Assembly: GCF_000247695.1 (NCBI RefSeq)
Contig: NW_004624801.1
Location: 4,042,098 to 4,106,097 of the forward strand
Direction: 5' to 3'
DNA from: Heterocephalus glaber
Lineage: Eukaryota > Chordata > Mammalia > Rodentia > Bathyergidae
Length of the DNA stretch: 64,000 nucleotides
Shown: positions 32,344 through 43,445 of the stretch, in pieces
Position numbering within the stretch: position 1 is the first letter of the stretch
How the letters are laid out: each line of letters starts with the position of its first letter
The notes under the pieces: model-generated
Told to the model about the DNA's origin: nothing
Seen by the model: only the letters and a program-made list of their open reading frames with translations
Database searches by the model: none
Translations under genes and position numbers: made by a program

Positions 32344-32380
<37 letters not shown>
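32344..32380. repeat. (CA)n microsatellite with CG-rich start
   Basis: GCGCGCGCA leads into about 18 uninterrupted CA units. Confidence 0.97.
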
Positions 32381-32381
<1 letters not shown>

Positions 32382-32619
32382 TTGCTGCATACAGGCACAG
32401 TCACACCTCGCCAGACCCCACCCACCAGACAAGCCCCTGCCCAGGCAGGGCACCAACACTCTTCCTGCCTCTGAGAAGATCAAACTGTCTTAATGGCCCA
32501 GGGTAACAGTCAGGAGCTTTGTAGGAGCCCCCACAAGTACTCAGCAGCCCTCCCCACCCTGTCCTGGGTGTCACCACCTCCCTCTCCTGCTCCCTGAGCC
32601 CCACTGCATTGATTGGCCT

Positions 32620-32800
32620 TGCGGCTCAGCCGCCGGAGATGTGCCCCAGCTGGAGGAAAACACTTGTAATTTATGGAGTGTCTGATTTTTAATCAGTTTT
32701 TTGTTCCTGTGCTGTAATTGTTCTAATTAGATATACATATTTTGATGAAGGTTTCTCCAAAATAAAAATTGTAATCGAATCTTGCTTGACATTCTTTACA
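32620..32800. promoter_or_regulatory. Candidate conserved non-coding element / enhancer
   Basis: Very dense in homeodomain-type cores over 150 bp: TTGATTGGCCTTGCGG, TTGTAATTTATGGAG, TTTTTAATCAG, CTGTAATTGTTCTAATTAGA and AATTGTAATCGAATC. Repeat-free, with retained CpGs at its left. Enhancer role is inferred. Confidence 0.5.
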
Positions 32801-33190
32801 CCCACTCACTCGGATCCGGACTTACACAGCAGCAGAGTCTCAAAATCACGCATGCGGCTTGGGCTTCTCCACGCTTCTTCTCCAGGCCACTGCAGGGCCG
32901 TCCTGCTGGTGCCCATAGGCTGGAAGGTAGGCTTGGTTTCCTTTGGCCCTGAGCCTCGAAGTCCCCATCACAGTGGGACAGCTTCTCCGTGTGGTTTTGC
33001 AGCCCCTGCCCCCCAGACCTCCATGAGCAGGCTCTGGATCACCAGGTACTAATGTGCCTTGCCTGCCTACATTTGCGCTCCCGGGGACCTCTCCACCCCT
33101 ATAAAGAAATGAGGCCATCCCATGGGCCTCAAGGGCAAAGGCTACTTTCTGCCATCCCCTATTCTGATAAATAGTCGCAATTCCCTCCAC
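32801..33190. other. Unique non-coding sequence
   Basis: No recognised repeat or gene. Confidence 0.4.
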
Positions 33191-33194
33191 TTAC

Positions 33195-33350
33195 CCAGTA
33201 TCTATGATGTGCCGGACCCTGTGTTTTATATGCATTAGTCCTAATCTGCGTGATCACCCTCCAAGGGCATTTTACAGAGGAAGAAATCAAGACTTGCAGA
33301 AGGTAATTCTCTTGCTCAAGGTCACACAACAAAAAGCAGAAGTGTGGCCA
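33195..33350 (-). mobile_element. MIR SINE
   Basis: Reverse MIR: TCTATGATGTGCCGGACCCT, ATTAGTCCTAATCTGCGTGA, TTTACAGAGGAAGAAATCAA, TTGCTCAAGGTCACACAAC. Confidence 0.85.
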
Positions 33351-34627
33351 CCACTTAGCTAAAACAAAGAGAGGCAGTGGCTGCCTTCTTGGGAACTTTC
33401 CAGCAGCTGTGTGGGTGAGGGCCCACACAGCTGATCTCACCCCTAGACTCCAGCTCCATCTACACCTGAAGTTGAAATGGCTCATGATGCAAAATTTCTC
33501 CTGCAAGTCTGCCATAGAGACCATACGTGGGATGTCTAAGGCCTGGAAACCCAGGTTCGATTATCAGTATGTTGGCAGGATGCCTGGGCTCAGACTGGCT
33601 GGGAGAAAGGTGTAGATAAGGGTCTGCCTCCAAAGAGGCCCCCACAGCAAACTACCAGCCAGGAAACCAACAACTGTCTGTGCTGATTCTTGAGATGTTG
33701 GCTTCCAGCCCCAAACCTGCCCAGTCATTCTCTGCTTTAGGCTGCCAGGCCTGGGATCCTACCTGAGCTCCTACAGTAAAGGACACTGGAGGAGACTGAA
33801 AGGCAGGGACCAAACAGGAACTTTCTACCTCCTCTTTGCTTTGTGTTCCTCTCAGGGCCACCCTTGCCAGGAGTCTTGGCCCTTGCAGTGGAACCAGTTC
33901 CATTCTCAGTGGTTAGTCCCAGTGAGCAGCTTTCTGTTCCCCCACTAGAAAGCCAGATTCACTATGCCCTCTAGATAGATACCACCTCAGCCCTGAAGGG
34001 TGCCAGCCCCACCCTGAGCCCCAGCCCCTCGAGGCCTCTCTCCTCCAGGCTTCTGAACTCTAATGATGCCTACTTCTTCCCTTCATCCCCCAGCCCTAAG
34101 GGTGGTGGGTGCTTCCTGTTGTTGCTTTTTTTATGATCAATGAGTGATCTTTAAACCAAAACTGGAGACCAAATGCCCTCTGAAATAAAAAGCTTTATTG
34201 AGCCATTATTAACTAGCCAGAAAAGGGAAGAGGTCCTGGGACAAATTTTCACAACCATCAGCAACAAGGCTAGATAGCAGTTGGAAAAATGTCTGTTCCA
34301 CCTAGAGCTAAGAGGAATTTTATGACGAAAATGTGGCAAAGGAAAGTATAAGTTGTTTATATTGGACCTGCATTGGCTATAGATAAGAGAAGCAGGGTAA
34401 ACCTGGGGGACAAGAGAGCAGCCCATAATGAGAAACAACTGTTGTTTCTAGACTGGTTGGGATGAATAGCCCAGAAAGTTTATACAGTCAGCCCAGATGG
34501 GATTAAGTCATACTGTAGGGAAGTGAAGGAGTCTTGTGTTGGTTTCACTCACAGCTGCTAACTTATTAACTTCTGCATCCTCTGACCCTTGAATTTAGGA
34601 CATGTCAGAACTTTTCTTTCATCGTAT
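33351..34627. other. Mostly unique; possible LTR-like sequence at 34150-34450
   Basis: At 34180-34210 an antisense polyadenylation-like stretch (AAATAAAAAGCTTTATTGAG) begins a 300-bp AT-rich block that could be the reverse of a retroviral LTR. I could not define ends. The remainder is unique. Confidence 0.35.
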
Positions 34628-34987
34628 TGTTAGACCCAGTGAGAAAGAACCAACCAGAGACCGATATTAAATCCACACAGGAGTTTATTACCAGCCAGGA
34701 CCCGAGCCAAGCATCAGACTGGGCGGCAAACATGTTTTATACACCTTTGAGCCCAGCAGTTTCTAGGCCCCCCTATGGGACAGAACTAGCAAAGCAAGCG
34801 AAAGGTACACAAGTGGAACGTCCTGCTCTTAGAACATTTGTAAAACAATAGTTGATTAATTGTTATTTCTAAAGAGACTTTCTAAGGGGAAGAGGTTTCT
34901 AAGCCTCCTCCTTCTGAGTTCATCTAAAGGGCAGACAGGTGGGTCAAGCAGCAATGTGGAGTCTGTCTTGCTAACTAGGGTCCTTCA
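34628..34987 (-). mobile_element. Solo endogenous retrovirus LTR
   Basis: 360 bp with TG...CA ends on both strands. On the minus strand it starts TGAAGGACCCTAGTTAGC and carries AATAAA in GGTAATAAACTCCTGTG, followed by a GGTCTCTGGTTGGTTC U5-like end, and closes with CTAACA. The flanks CGTAT (34623-34627) and CATAT (34988-34992) are a 5-bp duplication differing at one CpG. No internal viral genes are present. Class (ERV1-like) is tentative. Confidence 0.75.
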
Positions 34988-35071
34988 CATATCACAGAAC
35001 ATTCACAGTTTTCCAATACTCATTTAACCAAGTGCCTCTATTCAATTCTCTCTATTAAAGTACCTGGTATG

Positions 35072-35678
35072 CGAACGGTTTCTCTGGTGTGAGAAACCGA
35101 AAGTGTAAATAAGGACTAAATGTATAATAGGTCATGTGAAATAGGAAGAAAAGGGGCAAAGGGGAAGGAAGTGGGAGGGCTAGGGGAAAGGATAGAAGGG
35201 AATGGGATTAATATGAGAAAATGGAAAAATAGGAACAAAATCTTTGTAAATAGGGAGGACTGGAGGGGTTGAAGGGAGGGCTGGGCAAGGGTGAAAAATA
35301 AGAACCAAGAGAGAATATGTAAAGGTGCAAATTTCCAATGATGAATGTCATTATATTGTATACCTAAAATGTACCAATCATTAGAATGAATGATCGATAA
35401 TGTAAAATAGGAAGAAAAGGTCCAAAGGGGTAGGGGTAGTGGGAGGGGAAAGGAAAGAAGGGAAAGGAAAAAAGATGAGAAATGGAAAAAATGGAAATAA
35501 AGTCTTTGTAAATAGGGAAGGGTGGAGGGCATGAAGGGGGGGCTAGGAATGGGGAATAAATAAGAACCAAGATGCATTATGTAAAGGTACAATTCCCAAT
35601 GAGAAATGTAATTGTGTTGTATACCTTCAATGTACTAATAAAAGAATTTAATACAAAAATTTAAAAAATTAAAAAAAA
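35072..35678 (+). mobile_element. 5'-truncated L1 (3' UTR only) with 16-bp target duplication
   Basis: Flanked by the identical 16-mer TAAAGTACCTGGTATG at 35056-35071 and 35679-35694. The insert begins with a stem-loop (GGTTTCTC / GAGAAACC), then a G-rich polypurine region, and ends in an A-rich tail after AATAAAAGAATTTAATAC. The 3' UTR body occurs twice in tandem (about 35108-35390 and 35391-35650). No ORF1 or ORF2 sequence is present. Confidence 0.92.
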
Positions 35679-35694
35679 TAAAGTACCTGGTATG

Positions 35695-36145
35695 GCTTCT
35701 GATTTTTTTTTTTCCTGTACCCTGCATGGTGTCCAACTTTCAACTAGGAAAGTCATGTTGAGAGGTGAGTAGCCACACTTGCACTGGGGGACTGGGTGGG
35801 TTAACCCAATGACCCAGAGTCAAGCAAGGAAACTCAACAGGGAAATGCAGCACCACTTGCTCACCCAGCACACTCAGGCTGAAAGAATGAATAAGTAATG
35901 GATGAATGGGTGGAAGAATAAATGGGTGAACGAAGACTGGTTGGCTATGGGGCAGTCCATTCAAGACTCAGCCATGGTACCCTTCTTCTTACAGAACCCC
36001 ACACAGTGCAGCCAAGCTAAAATCACCACAGAAATCTGATTTTTCAATGGTTGAGACAAGAAACCCAAACGCCCTTTGGGTTAATTTGACACAGAAAGGG
36101 GGTGTGGAAGCCCCACTGGACACAAAGTGAACCAGAAACATATAG
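35695..36145. other. Unique sequence
   Basis: Includes a T run at 35703-35713 and a GAATAAATGGGTGAA-type imperfect repeat near 35885-35935 (possible end of an old L2/MIR). Nothing else recognised. Confidence 0.4.
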
Positions 36146-36147
36146 TA

Positions 36148-36480
36148 ATCAGGGTAGTTAATACTGACAATTGGCCCAAAAATCTTAGTGGCTTAATACA
36201 ATAAAGAATATCTCACTCACTTGAAGTTGAATATAGATACTTCTGATCAGTCAGTTCTTCTGAGAGACTCTCTTCCATGTCATGACTTAGGGACACAGGT
36301 TCCTTCAGTGCGGAAGCCCTGCTGTCTCTAGAATATTCTGGAGGTCCTCTGTTGCATTGTCTAAGAACATTGAGATCTGGTACCCAATACTTAATCACGT
36401 TGGCCTGGAAATGATACATATCATTTCCATTCATATTGAGTCATGTGATCCCTCCTAGATGCTAGAAGCACTGGGAAATA
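36148..36480 (-). mobile_element. MLT1-like LTR fragment, degraded
   Basis: ATCTTAGTGGCTTAATACAA, TAAAGAATATCTCACTCAC, CACAGGTTCCTTCAGTGCGG, TTGGCCTGGAAATGATACAT and GAGTCATGTGATCCCTCC recall the reverse of old MaLR LTRs. Ends unclear. Confidence 0.5.
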
Positions 36481-36751
36481 TAGCCCATGACTGGACAGCT
36501 ATTTCCCAGCAATAGTTCTACACTATGGAAGGGTAACACATTTTGAAGGTCAGCAGGACATTTCTCCCTCCTTAGGGCATGGTATTGATGCTGTGATATC
36601 AGATATATGTTCAACCTAGTCTTTGTATCCCAGTAGCATTATTCTGATTAGGTGATCTTAACAAGGTTCTTGAAAGGTCCTATTGCTACTAGGATAATGG
36701 TATCTTCACTCAAGTGTCACACTAGAACTTCCTTTTTCAAAGAAAAATCTA

Positions 36752-36831
36752 GGGCTGGGGATTTAGCTCAGTGGTTCTGCTGCCTGCCTTGAAAGTGCAA
36801 GGTCCAGAGTTCAATCCCCGGTACCAAAAAA
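36752..36831 (+). mobile_element. ID SINE, young GTACC-type copy
   Basis: GGGCTGGGGATTTAGCTCAG (A box), GCCTGCCTTGAAAGTGCAAG, GAGTTCAATCCCCGGTACC (B box and end) and an A tail. Perfect flanking duplication AAAAATCTA (36743-36751, 36832-36840). Both pol III boxes look intact. Confidence 0.96.
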
Positions 36832-37067
36832 AAAAATCTATCCAGCCCTCTCTGTAGATTGGCCATAAGGGACTTGGCCCAGCATCCCTTCCCTAATGGC
36901 TCAATCTCACTCACTGTCCTGAGCCTTCCCCTAACCTAGCAAGGGGTAAATCCATCACCCAATCCTAATATCCCATCTCATTGCATAATGATCAGTTAAA
37001 AGGAGACTCAAATTGGACAAAGAAAAATCCTGTACTCAAACAAATGTAAAGATACCAGAGAGGAGAA

Positions 37068-37264
37068 GCTGGGTGTGGTGGTACACACCTGTAATCCCAG
37101 CACTCTGAGAGGCTAAGGCAGGAGGGTCACAAATTGGGGCCCAGCCTGGGCAACTTAGTGACTTAGCAAGACCCTGTCTCAAAAATAAAATGTATAAAAA
37201 TAGGGCTGGAAGTTTAACACAATCCACTGGCTCTGGATTTAACCCCCAATATCAAAGAGAAACA
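37068..37264 (+). mobile_element. B1-dID composite SINE
   Basis: GCTGGGTGTGGTGGTACACA, CCTGTAATCCCAGCACTCTG, GGCAACTTAGTGACTTAGCA, AGACCCTGTCTCAAAAATAA (B1), then GGGCTGGAAGTTTAACAC and ATTTAACCCCCAATATC (ID part). A diverged flanking duplication (GATACCAGAGAGGA / GATACTGAGGGGGA) is plausible. Confidence 0.95.
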
Positions 37265-37677
37265 GATACTGAGGGGGAAAAGAAAGAATAGCTTTTCCCA
37301 TTGAGGTGGATATGCTGGGAGAATATGAACTTGCACTACTCATAGCCATGATCTTCACCATCCAGAGATGTCTGTCTCCAGAATGAAACCAAGCAAAAGA
37401 TGAGAGGCTGAGTGAACAAGAGTTTTGAATGATCAGTCTAGTCCCAAAGACCAGGTCTCCAGAGCCTTCCCAGAATTCTTCACTAACCTGCACTAACCAG
37501 TATGTTCTCCCATTTGCTTAAACTGGTTAAACTGGATTTTTATCACTTGCAAACTAATGAGTCCTGACTAATGGGTTGACCTCACAGTGCCTGGCTCAGC
37601 ACATCTTGTCTATGCATCTCCACTTTCCCCCAGAAGAAGGGCTGGTCAGCAAAACTGGCTGTGGAGATCTTCTTAAA
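37265..37677. other. Unique non-coding sequence
   Basis: No recognised repeat. Confidence 0.4.
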
Positions 37678-37687
37678 AGTGAAGATT

Positions 37688-37777
37688 TGGGCCAGGAATT
37701 TAGCTCAGTGGTGCAGTGTCTGCCTTGCAAGCGCAAGGTCCTGAGTTTGATCCCCAGTACCAAAAAAAAAAAAAAAT
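37688..37777 (+). mobile_element. ID SINE, young GTACC-type copy
   Basis: GGGCCAGGAATTTAGCTCAG, GTCTGCCTTGCAAGCGCAAG, GTCCTGAGTTTGATCCCCAG, TACC plus an A tail. Perfect flanking duplication AGTGAAGATT (37678-37687, 37778-37787). Confidence 0.96.
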
Positions 37778-37787
37778 AGTGAAGATT

Positions 37788-39620
37788 CCTGGCTGGGCTT
37801 CACCCCAGGCTTGTGACCAAGAGTCTCTAGGAATGGGGTCCAAGCCTCTGTATGATTCTACTGAGGATTCTGACGCACACTCAGGGTCAAGTTCACAGAG
37901 TGGGGCCAGCACATCCCATTGGCTGCTACTGGTTAAAAGCTCTCTGGAGACTTTCACTGTGGCCCGGTCTTCACTTGAAGCTGGATACTGGAGGACACAA
38001 AGAGGGCAAACGTGGGTCACAGAGGCACTCCGGCTGTTCTTCCTCCAATGTGTTTTTCAGAAATCAGGGTATTAAGCCAAGTAAGAGTGAATCCATGGGG
38101 GATGTGCTGTCTTCAACAGTGTGGAATCTGTCATGTGGAAGAGGGGCAGATTGACTTTATGGTGTCCCCAAGGGCAGGCCTTCAACCAAGGGCATCATAC
38201 TGCCAGATTTTAGCTAAACAAAAGGATGAACTTTCAGGCAATTAGAGCTGCCCTGCATGGAGGGGCTGCCCCAGAAGATAGTGAGCTGCCTGGCCCAGTA
38301 GCATGCATACAACAGGAGCTTGCCATCTGTCAGTGCTCTGGCCAGGACTGTCACACTGCACAGAAGGCTGAAAGAGCTGCCCTTTCCTTGCCAAGATTCT
38401 ACAATCCTAGAAGGTGGTCTGGGGACCAAAGAGACCACACAAACCGAAGAGGCCATGAGGCCAGAGGAGGAGAGATGAACATAGGGCTGCTAGGAAGGAT
38501 TTGTGGCAGACAAAATACTCACGCTAGACCTTGAAAGGCACATGGATAACTACTACAGCAGGATTATCCCTGGAGTCAGGAAACTTCTGCTTTTATGTAG
38601 CTTGTTTTTTATCTTATTACTTTATTGTTAGCATGACTATGAGTTATTTTATAAAGAGAAAAAATCCCAGATATTTCCATTTGAAAAAAATACAGTCAGT
38701 TAACTAGCTGGTTTTACTAATGAGCATTCATGCAATTTGGTGTAAGCAGAGGGTGTGGGGTGGAGGAGGGGGGGATTTCATATCACGAAAAGCAAAGTCC
38801 AGTGGTTGAAAAGGTCATGCTTGTCCTGTCTGTATTGGTTTTGTCCTTGGCCCTAAATGTCAGAGTGACCACAACACCAAGTTATCCCTTCACTCAGGGC
38901 TTTGCAACCTTGCCAGGCCCAAGCATTGAGAAACATCTCTAAACATGTTCTTTTGCTTCTGAAGCCCTATGTAACTGTGATGATTATAACCACCGACCTA
39001 CTCCCCACGCCACCTGGCTGCAGCCTCCTCCTGCCTGGGTGAGCCCAACTGTCCACCCAGGCCCTGCAGGCAGGATCACGCAGCCTGCACCCATCCCAGT
39101 GGGCAGGCCATCTGTCCTGTCTCTGAGCCCTCCAAGAAGAAACACCAGTTCCTGGGGGAGGAAAGAAGAGACAATTCTACCTCTGACCCACCCCAGAGGC
39201 CAGGGGTGGCATCCTGCAATGGAAGATGTTTTTCATGTCCTCTAGACGCCATATTGCCGCATGGGCTATATGCCTGTGGATGGTCTCCACATCCTCTCTG
39301 AGTCCATCTCCCTGTCAGCACAGTGGAAGTGACCATGGCTGTGTCACTGGGCCAGCCAGAAGACTCCATGGGAGTTGAGTGGCTCCAAACACAGAGCCAC
39401 CAGCCCAGGGCTGCTTGTGATCAACAAGGTTGCTCCCTGCCTGTTCTGCAGAGATTCCAGGCTGGTCACTGCTGGGAGCTGGCAGACTCCCAGTGAGCTC
39501 CCCGGAATGATCCCAGGGTGGGTTCTGCATCATCACCAGCAAGATCTGACCTGGCTGAGGCACAGAACTTTGGATCAACGCCACCCTCAAAGCTAACTCC
39601 ACAAACTGTCCAAAGAGAAA
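37788..39620. other. Unique non-coding sequence
   Basis: No confident repeat. 38590-38720 is notably AT-rich. Many small open frames on both strands, none recognisable. Confidence 0.4.
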
Positions 39621-39624
39621 AGCT

Positions 39625-39850
39625 TTCTCATTCTCAGAATGCCCTTCCTGTCCTCTACCCAAGCAACAAGACCTTTTCAAAACTGCCACCTCCAGGAACT
39701 CCCCTCAAATCACACTCCTTTTCCTCTGGTCCCTAACTAAGCCGCTCTGCACACCCCACCTCCCCCATTGGTACTGCTTGGGTTTTAAGTAAATGTCAGC
39801 TCAGCTAGACCCAGATCCTCAAGGGCATGGCCTGTGTGTGGCTGGGGTGC
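39625..39850 (+). mobile_element. L2 LINE 3' end
   Basis: TCAGAATGCCCTTCCTGTCC, CACCTCCAGGAACTCCCCTC, AAATGTCAGCTCAGCTAGAC, CTCAAGGGCATGGCC resemble the 3' part of L2. Diverged. Confidence 0.5.
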
Positions 39851-42800
39851 TGCTACTGCTCAGGACCACTCAGTGGTGTGCATAGTAGGGCCCCTTTGGG
39901 TTGCATTACCAAGGCCAGCCACATGGACTGCTCCTTCATCTGCTGGGGGAAGATGTCAGCTCATAGTCTCCCTCCAAAGCCTCCATTTCTCTCCCAGAGG
40001 CCACCCCTTTTCTGTTAGCTGATATTTATGGGTAATAAGCCAAGCACATCCACACTCGAGGTGAAATGCCTCTTAAAATAAATATTCTCTCAAACAAGTC
40101 AATCCATTCAGGTGGGATGGGTTTTGCTGACAGCCAGGGAAATGCAGGCGGGAGCCACCAGAGAGAGGAAAAGGGATCCCGGGGACAGTGAAGGATGGGA
40201 TGGGAGCGGGAGGTGGGTGCATCATGCCATTCCATGCTGTCATAAAAAGTGGAAGTGGAGCCCAACACTTCCCAGCCTTTCAGACTCCAATAGCAGCCAA
40301 GATGAAGCAGGTAAATTTAAGGCCACCTCTGGACCAGCAAAGATGAACGTGGTAGAGTAGAAGCTCTCCATCCACAGAGGAGGGTGAGGAGTCAAGGTCA
40401 CGCTGGAAGTCAGCAAGCTTCCTATGGTGCTTGGCTGGGAGAGAGGCCGTACTGGTCTGCTGCAGCCTAGCACACGTTTGGGGTGTCCAAGTGAGCTAGG
40501 GTTCATGGGAGGTCACCAATGGAGGGGGTGCTCTTACCAGGATCACCTCACTAAACCCATCCCAGTCTATAAGTATATGCGTGCGTACATGCATATGCAT
40601 GTATATGCACACACGCACTCCCACAAATGTGCACACTCAAACTGCTCACACAGATCCACAGCTCCACATGCCCAGCCGCACAGAAACTGAACCACCCCTC
40701 ACTTCATTTCTACCCTCAATTGCCAGAGAAGGCTGGGACTACTTTTCAGATAGATGCTAGGGGCGAAACTAGTAAGGCAGGCAAGGGTTGTTTCTTACCC
40801 TCTAGACTCCCTGAGACCACGTCTCAAGGACTCACCTCCCCAGTCTCTTCTGTTGGCCTTCACCTTTGCAAGGGACACCTATGGGCCAAGTTCCAGGGAG
40901 CCTGAGGCTGCCATGCTCTGCCCCAAAGCCCACCAGCAGGATGTGAAGGAAGACCCTTACACAAAGAGGTCAGAAAGCTTCTCCCTTGATCTTCTGAGCT
41001 GCAAAGAGACAACTGAGAGCCCCCGAGCTTGTCTGGCATGGAGAGGCAAGGAGAAGAGAGAGAGGAGGTGAGAACCAAAGAAAGCAGACACCCCAGCTGG
41101 TGGCCTCTGCAACATGAGCATCAGGTCATGAAATGCAATTAGGGCTGCGTCCCCCTCCCTCTGCAGTTCCCTGTGACTTGGCAGACTCCTTGGAGGATGT
41201 TCCAAGCTGCATTAGTTTAGCATCCTGTGACCTTGAGTGTCCACTACTGCACACACATCCCACTGGCTGCCTTCCATCTGGGCTGGGACAGGTGGAGGCT
41301 AGCATCTGGGTCTTCATCACTTTTCTGAAGACCAGGTTCTTGGCTGAACCAGTAGCCTGAGTCCCGATCCCTACCCCAGGCTGCATGTTGTTCGTGTGAA
41401 TTGAGCTGCTGAGACCTCCTCTGCCTCTGAGCCTGTGGTTCCAGGATGGCCTATATGTCACCCCTATGCACCCACACAGAGTGGACTCAGCCACACAGGA
41501 AAGGACAACCAGATCTGCTTGTCTGAGAGCCTGTTAGTGAGTAAGTGAAAAAGTGAATGAATGAATACACAGCCTGTTAGGAGAATTCCCTTCTCCTTCA
41601 TTTTCCTCTTTCTGTTTCCTCCTAAGAGTTTTATCTCCTCGCCTCTGCTCACCTGCCCAGGTGCTGCTCATTACCTCCCCCTCTACTGAGCAGTGCCTGC
41701 TGCTCTGGAGAACATGCTCCAGGATTCTCTTTGCTTTTTCTCTTCCCCTCCTGTTCTTTTCTTTCCCTTGGATCCAATCAGAAGAGTAATCAGGATGAGG
41801 ATGGTGGAGGGACAGGTGAGTTCCTCCCTCTGCACCCCATGCTCTCCCTGCCGAGTTGGACAGAAGGAGCCCTAGGCCTGCCTTCTCATCTGTGTATGCC
41901 CCCAGTTCCCTGCTCAGGATCCAGGCTGTGTGCTGAGGATCTCCTCGCCCACCAGATCCCTGGGGGTTCCCTGTGCATCCCACCACTCCAAGTGATTCTG
42001 ATCCACCTGAAATGTATAATAGAAGACAACAAGCCCTTCCCCAAATGGTCAGATTCAACCCCAGGTACTGTGTTGGGCAATCTCAGCTAGACCCAGGAGA
42101 GGCAGAAGAGGAGGAATGGAGAAGAAGGAATCTTTTTTCTCTTCCTCCCAAAAGTTTTGTGCCCACTTGGCTTCCTCAAAACAGCCCTCCTGGAGGTACT
42201 ACCCTTCAGATGCCTCCTCTCTCTCCCTCCACCCTCCTTCTGACAGAGAAACCTACTTTAGGTTAACCCTAGAAAGGAGCAGGTAAGAAATTTACACTTG
42301 ACTGTGAATTATTCAACAATAGCCTGCTACTGATGCTGATGCTTTAGGCCCTTGAAAGGCAAATGGCTTCCACCCTCCATATCCAGTCCGGTCCTGGCTG
42401 CCTGGAGCACGGTAGACAGGTCTTGTGCAGCCACCTCTGGGCTGGGTGAGAAAAGTGCTCTGATCCATTGGTGATGTCTGCTATGGACTCAAATAGGGAA
42501 AAGCCAATTTTCTCAGTATTTGACAATCTGGATTTAATTCAAAAGGACTTAAGTAGTGGCACGTTAGAACTGTGGAAAATGGGCTCTTTTTGAGCCCAGC
42601 TCTAATTAAATCAGTGGGGTGAGCCAAGCCTGGCTTAGTCAATTTTGCCTGCTTCTCCCATCCTCCACCCCCCATAATTGGCTAAGCTGAAGTGTCAAAG
42701 AGAAGGATGCACAACCATAGTGAGCTGGTTCCCAAAGCTGGGGGAAGGCACACTGGAAAGATGGATAATGCTGGACCAGGCAGAGTTGAGTTCTCACTGG

Positions 42801-42913
42801 ACCAGAGAGTGGTATGGATGAGTGGCCTTGGAGGAAGAAAAACAATGTTCCCTTCTCCTTTCAAGGTCAGCTCTGGGTGAAACATGTCTCTGATTCAGTT
42901 CCCCCAGCTGGAG
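39851..42913. other. Unique sequence; Z-DNA-prone tract and AT-rich block
   Basis: 40567-40620 alternates purine and pyrimidine (ATATGCGTGCGTACATGCAT, ATGCATGTATATGCACACAC), a derived TG/CA microsatellite. 42480-42680 is AT-rich and repeat-free (GGATTTAATTCAAAAGGACT, GCTCTAATTAAATCAGTGG), a weaker conserved-element candidate. The 174-aa minus frame 41534-42058 has no family resemblance. Confidence 0.45.
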
Positions 42914-43119
42914 TAGTGGTTCTCATATGAGCCGACATAGGGCATCACATAAGGAAACTTTAAAATACAGATGCCTGGGCCCTGCCACAGAGATGCTGCT
43001 TAATTGGCTTGGGGTAGAGCCTGTCGATGGGGATACTATAAAACTTTCCCAGTGATTCTAGTGCACAGCCAAGGTTGAGGCCATAGGGCTGAATGAAAGA
43101 AGCTTTGAGAAATGATTAG
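42914..43119 (+). mobile_element. MER5A-like element (hAT-Charlie), first of three
   Basis: TAGTGGTTCTCATATGAGCC, AAAATACAGATGCCTGGGCC, CTGCCACAGAGATGCTGC and CAGTGATTCTAGTGCACAGC follow the MER5A order; the end GCTTTGAGAAATGATTAG matches its terminus. Non-autonomous, non-coding. Confidence 0.85.
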
Positions 43120-43122
43120 GAC

Positions 43123-43290
43123 CAGTGCATCTTGAACTGTAATAAACATTCAAATTGCACTACCTAGGGGTCTTATTAAAGTGCAAATTGAGAATAGGCC
43201 TGGGGTGGGACCCAAGAGGGTTCATCTCTTTACAGGCTCCCAGTGACATCGATGAGGTTGGCCCCAGGACCCCATTTTGAGTAGGAAGGA
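43123..43290 (+). mobile_element. MER5-like element (hAT-Charlie), second of three
   Basis: CAGTGCATCTTGAACTGTAA, TAGGGGTCTTATTAAAGTGC, CCTGGGGTGGGACCCAAGAG, CAGGCTCCCAGTGACATCGA and a CCCATTTTGAGTAGGAAGG end fit the family. Confidence 0.82.
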
Positions 43291-43296
43291 TTTAGG

Positions 43297-43445
43297 CTCA
43301 TGTTTCTCAAAGTGTAGTCCCTGGACCAACTGCATCAGTAGTCTCCAGGAACATGACAGGAATGCAAGGTCTTGTGTTCTGCACCAGACCTTCTGAGTCA
43401 GTGACTCTGGGATGGGGCCTGGAGCCACGCTCACGTGTGGGAGCA
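43297..43445 (+). mobile_element. MER5-like element (hAT-Charlie), third of three
   Basis: CTCATGTTTCTCAAAGTGTA, GTCCCTGGACCAACTGCATC, CACCAGACCTTCTGAGTCAG and TGACTCTGGGATGGGGCCTG fit MER5. The 3' end is less clear. Confidence 0.78.

Noticed and set aside
32103..32506. Cysteine-valine and histidine-threonine repeat frames
   Set aside because: They are the two readings of the (CA)n microsatellite.
35116..35592. 158-aa minus-strand frame rich in F, P and S
   Set aside because: It is the antisense translation of the polypurine L1 3' UTR.
36752..36831. Possible functional tRNA gene
   Set aside because: A and B boxes are present, but the A tail, the flanking duplication and the many sister copies show it is an ID SINE.
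41534..42058. 174-aa minus-strand open frame
   Set aside because: Composition follows local GC and the product resembles no family; the other strand is open over the same stretch.
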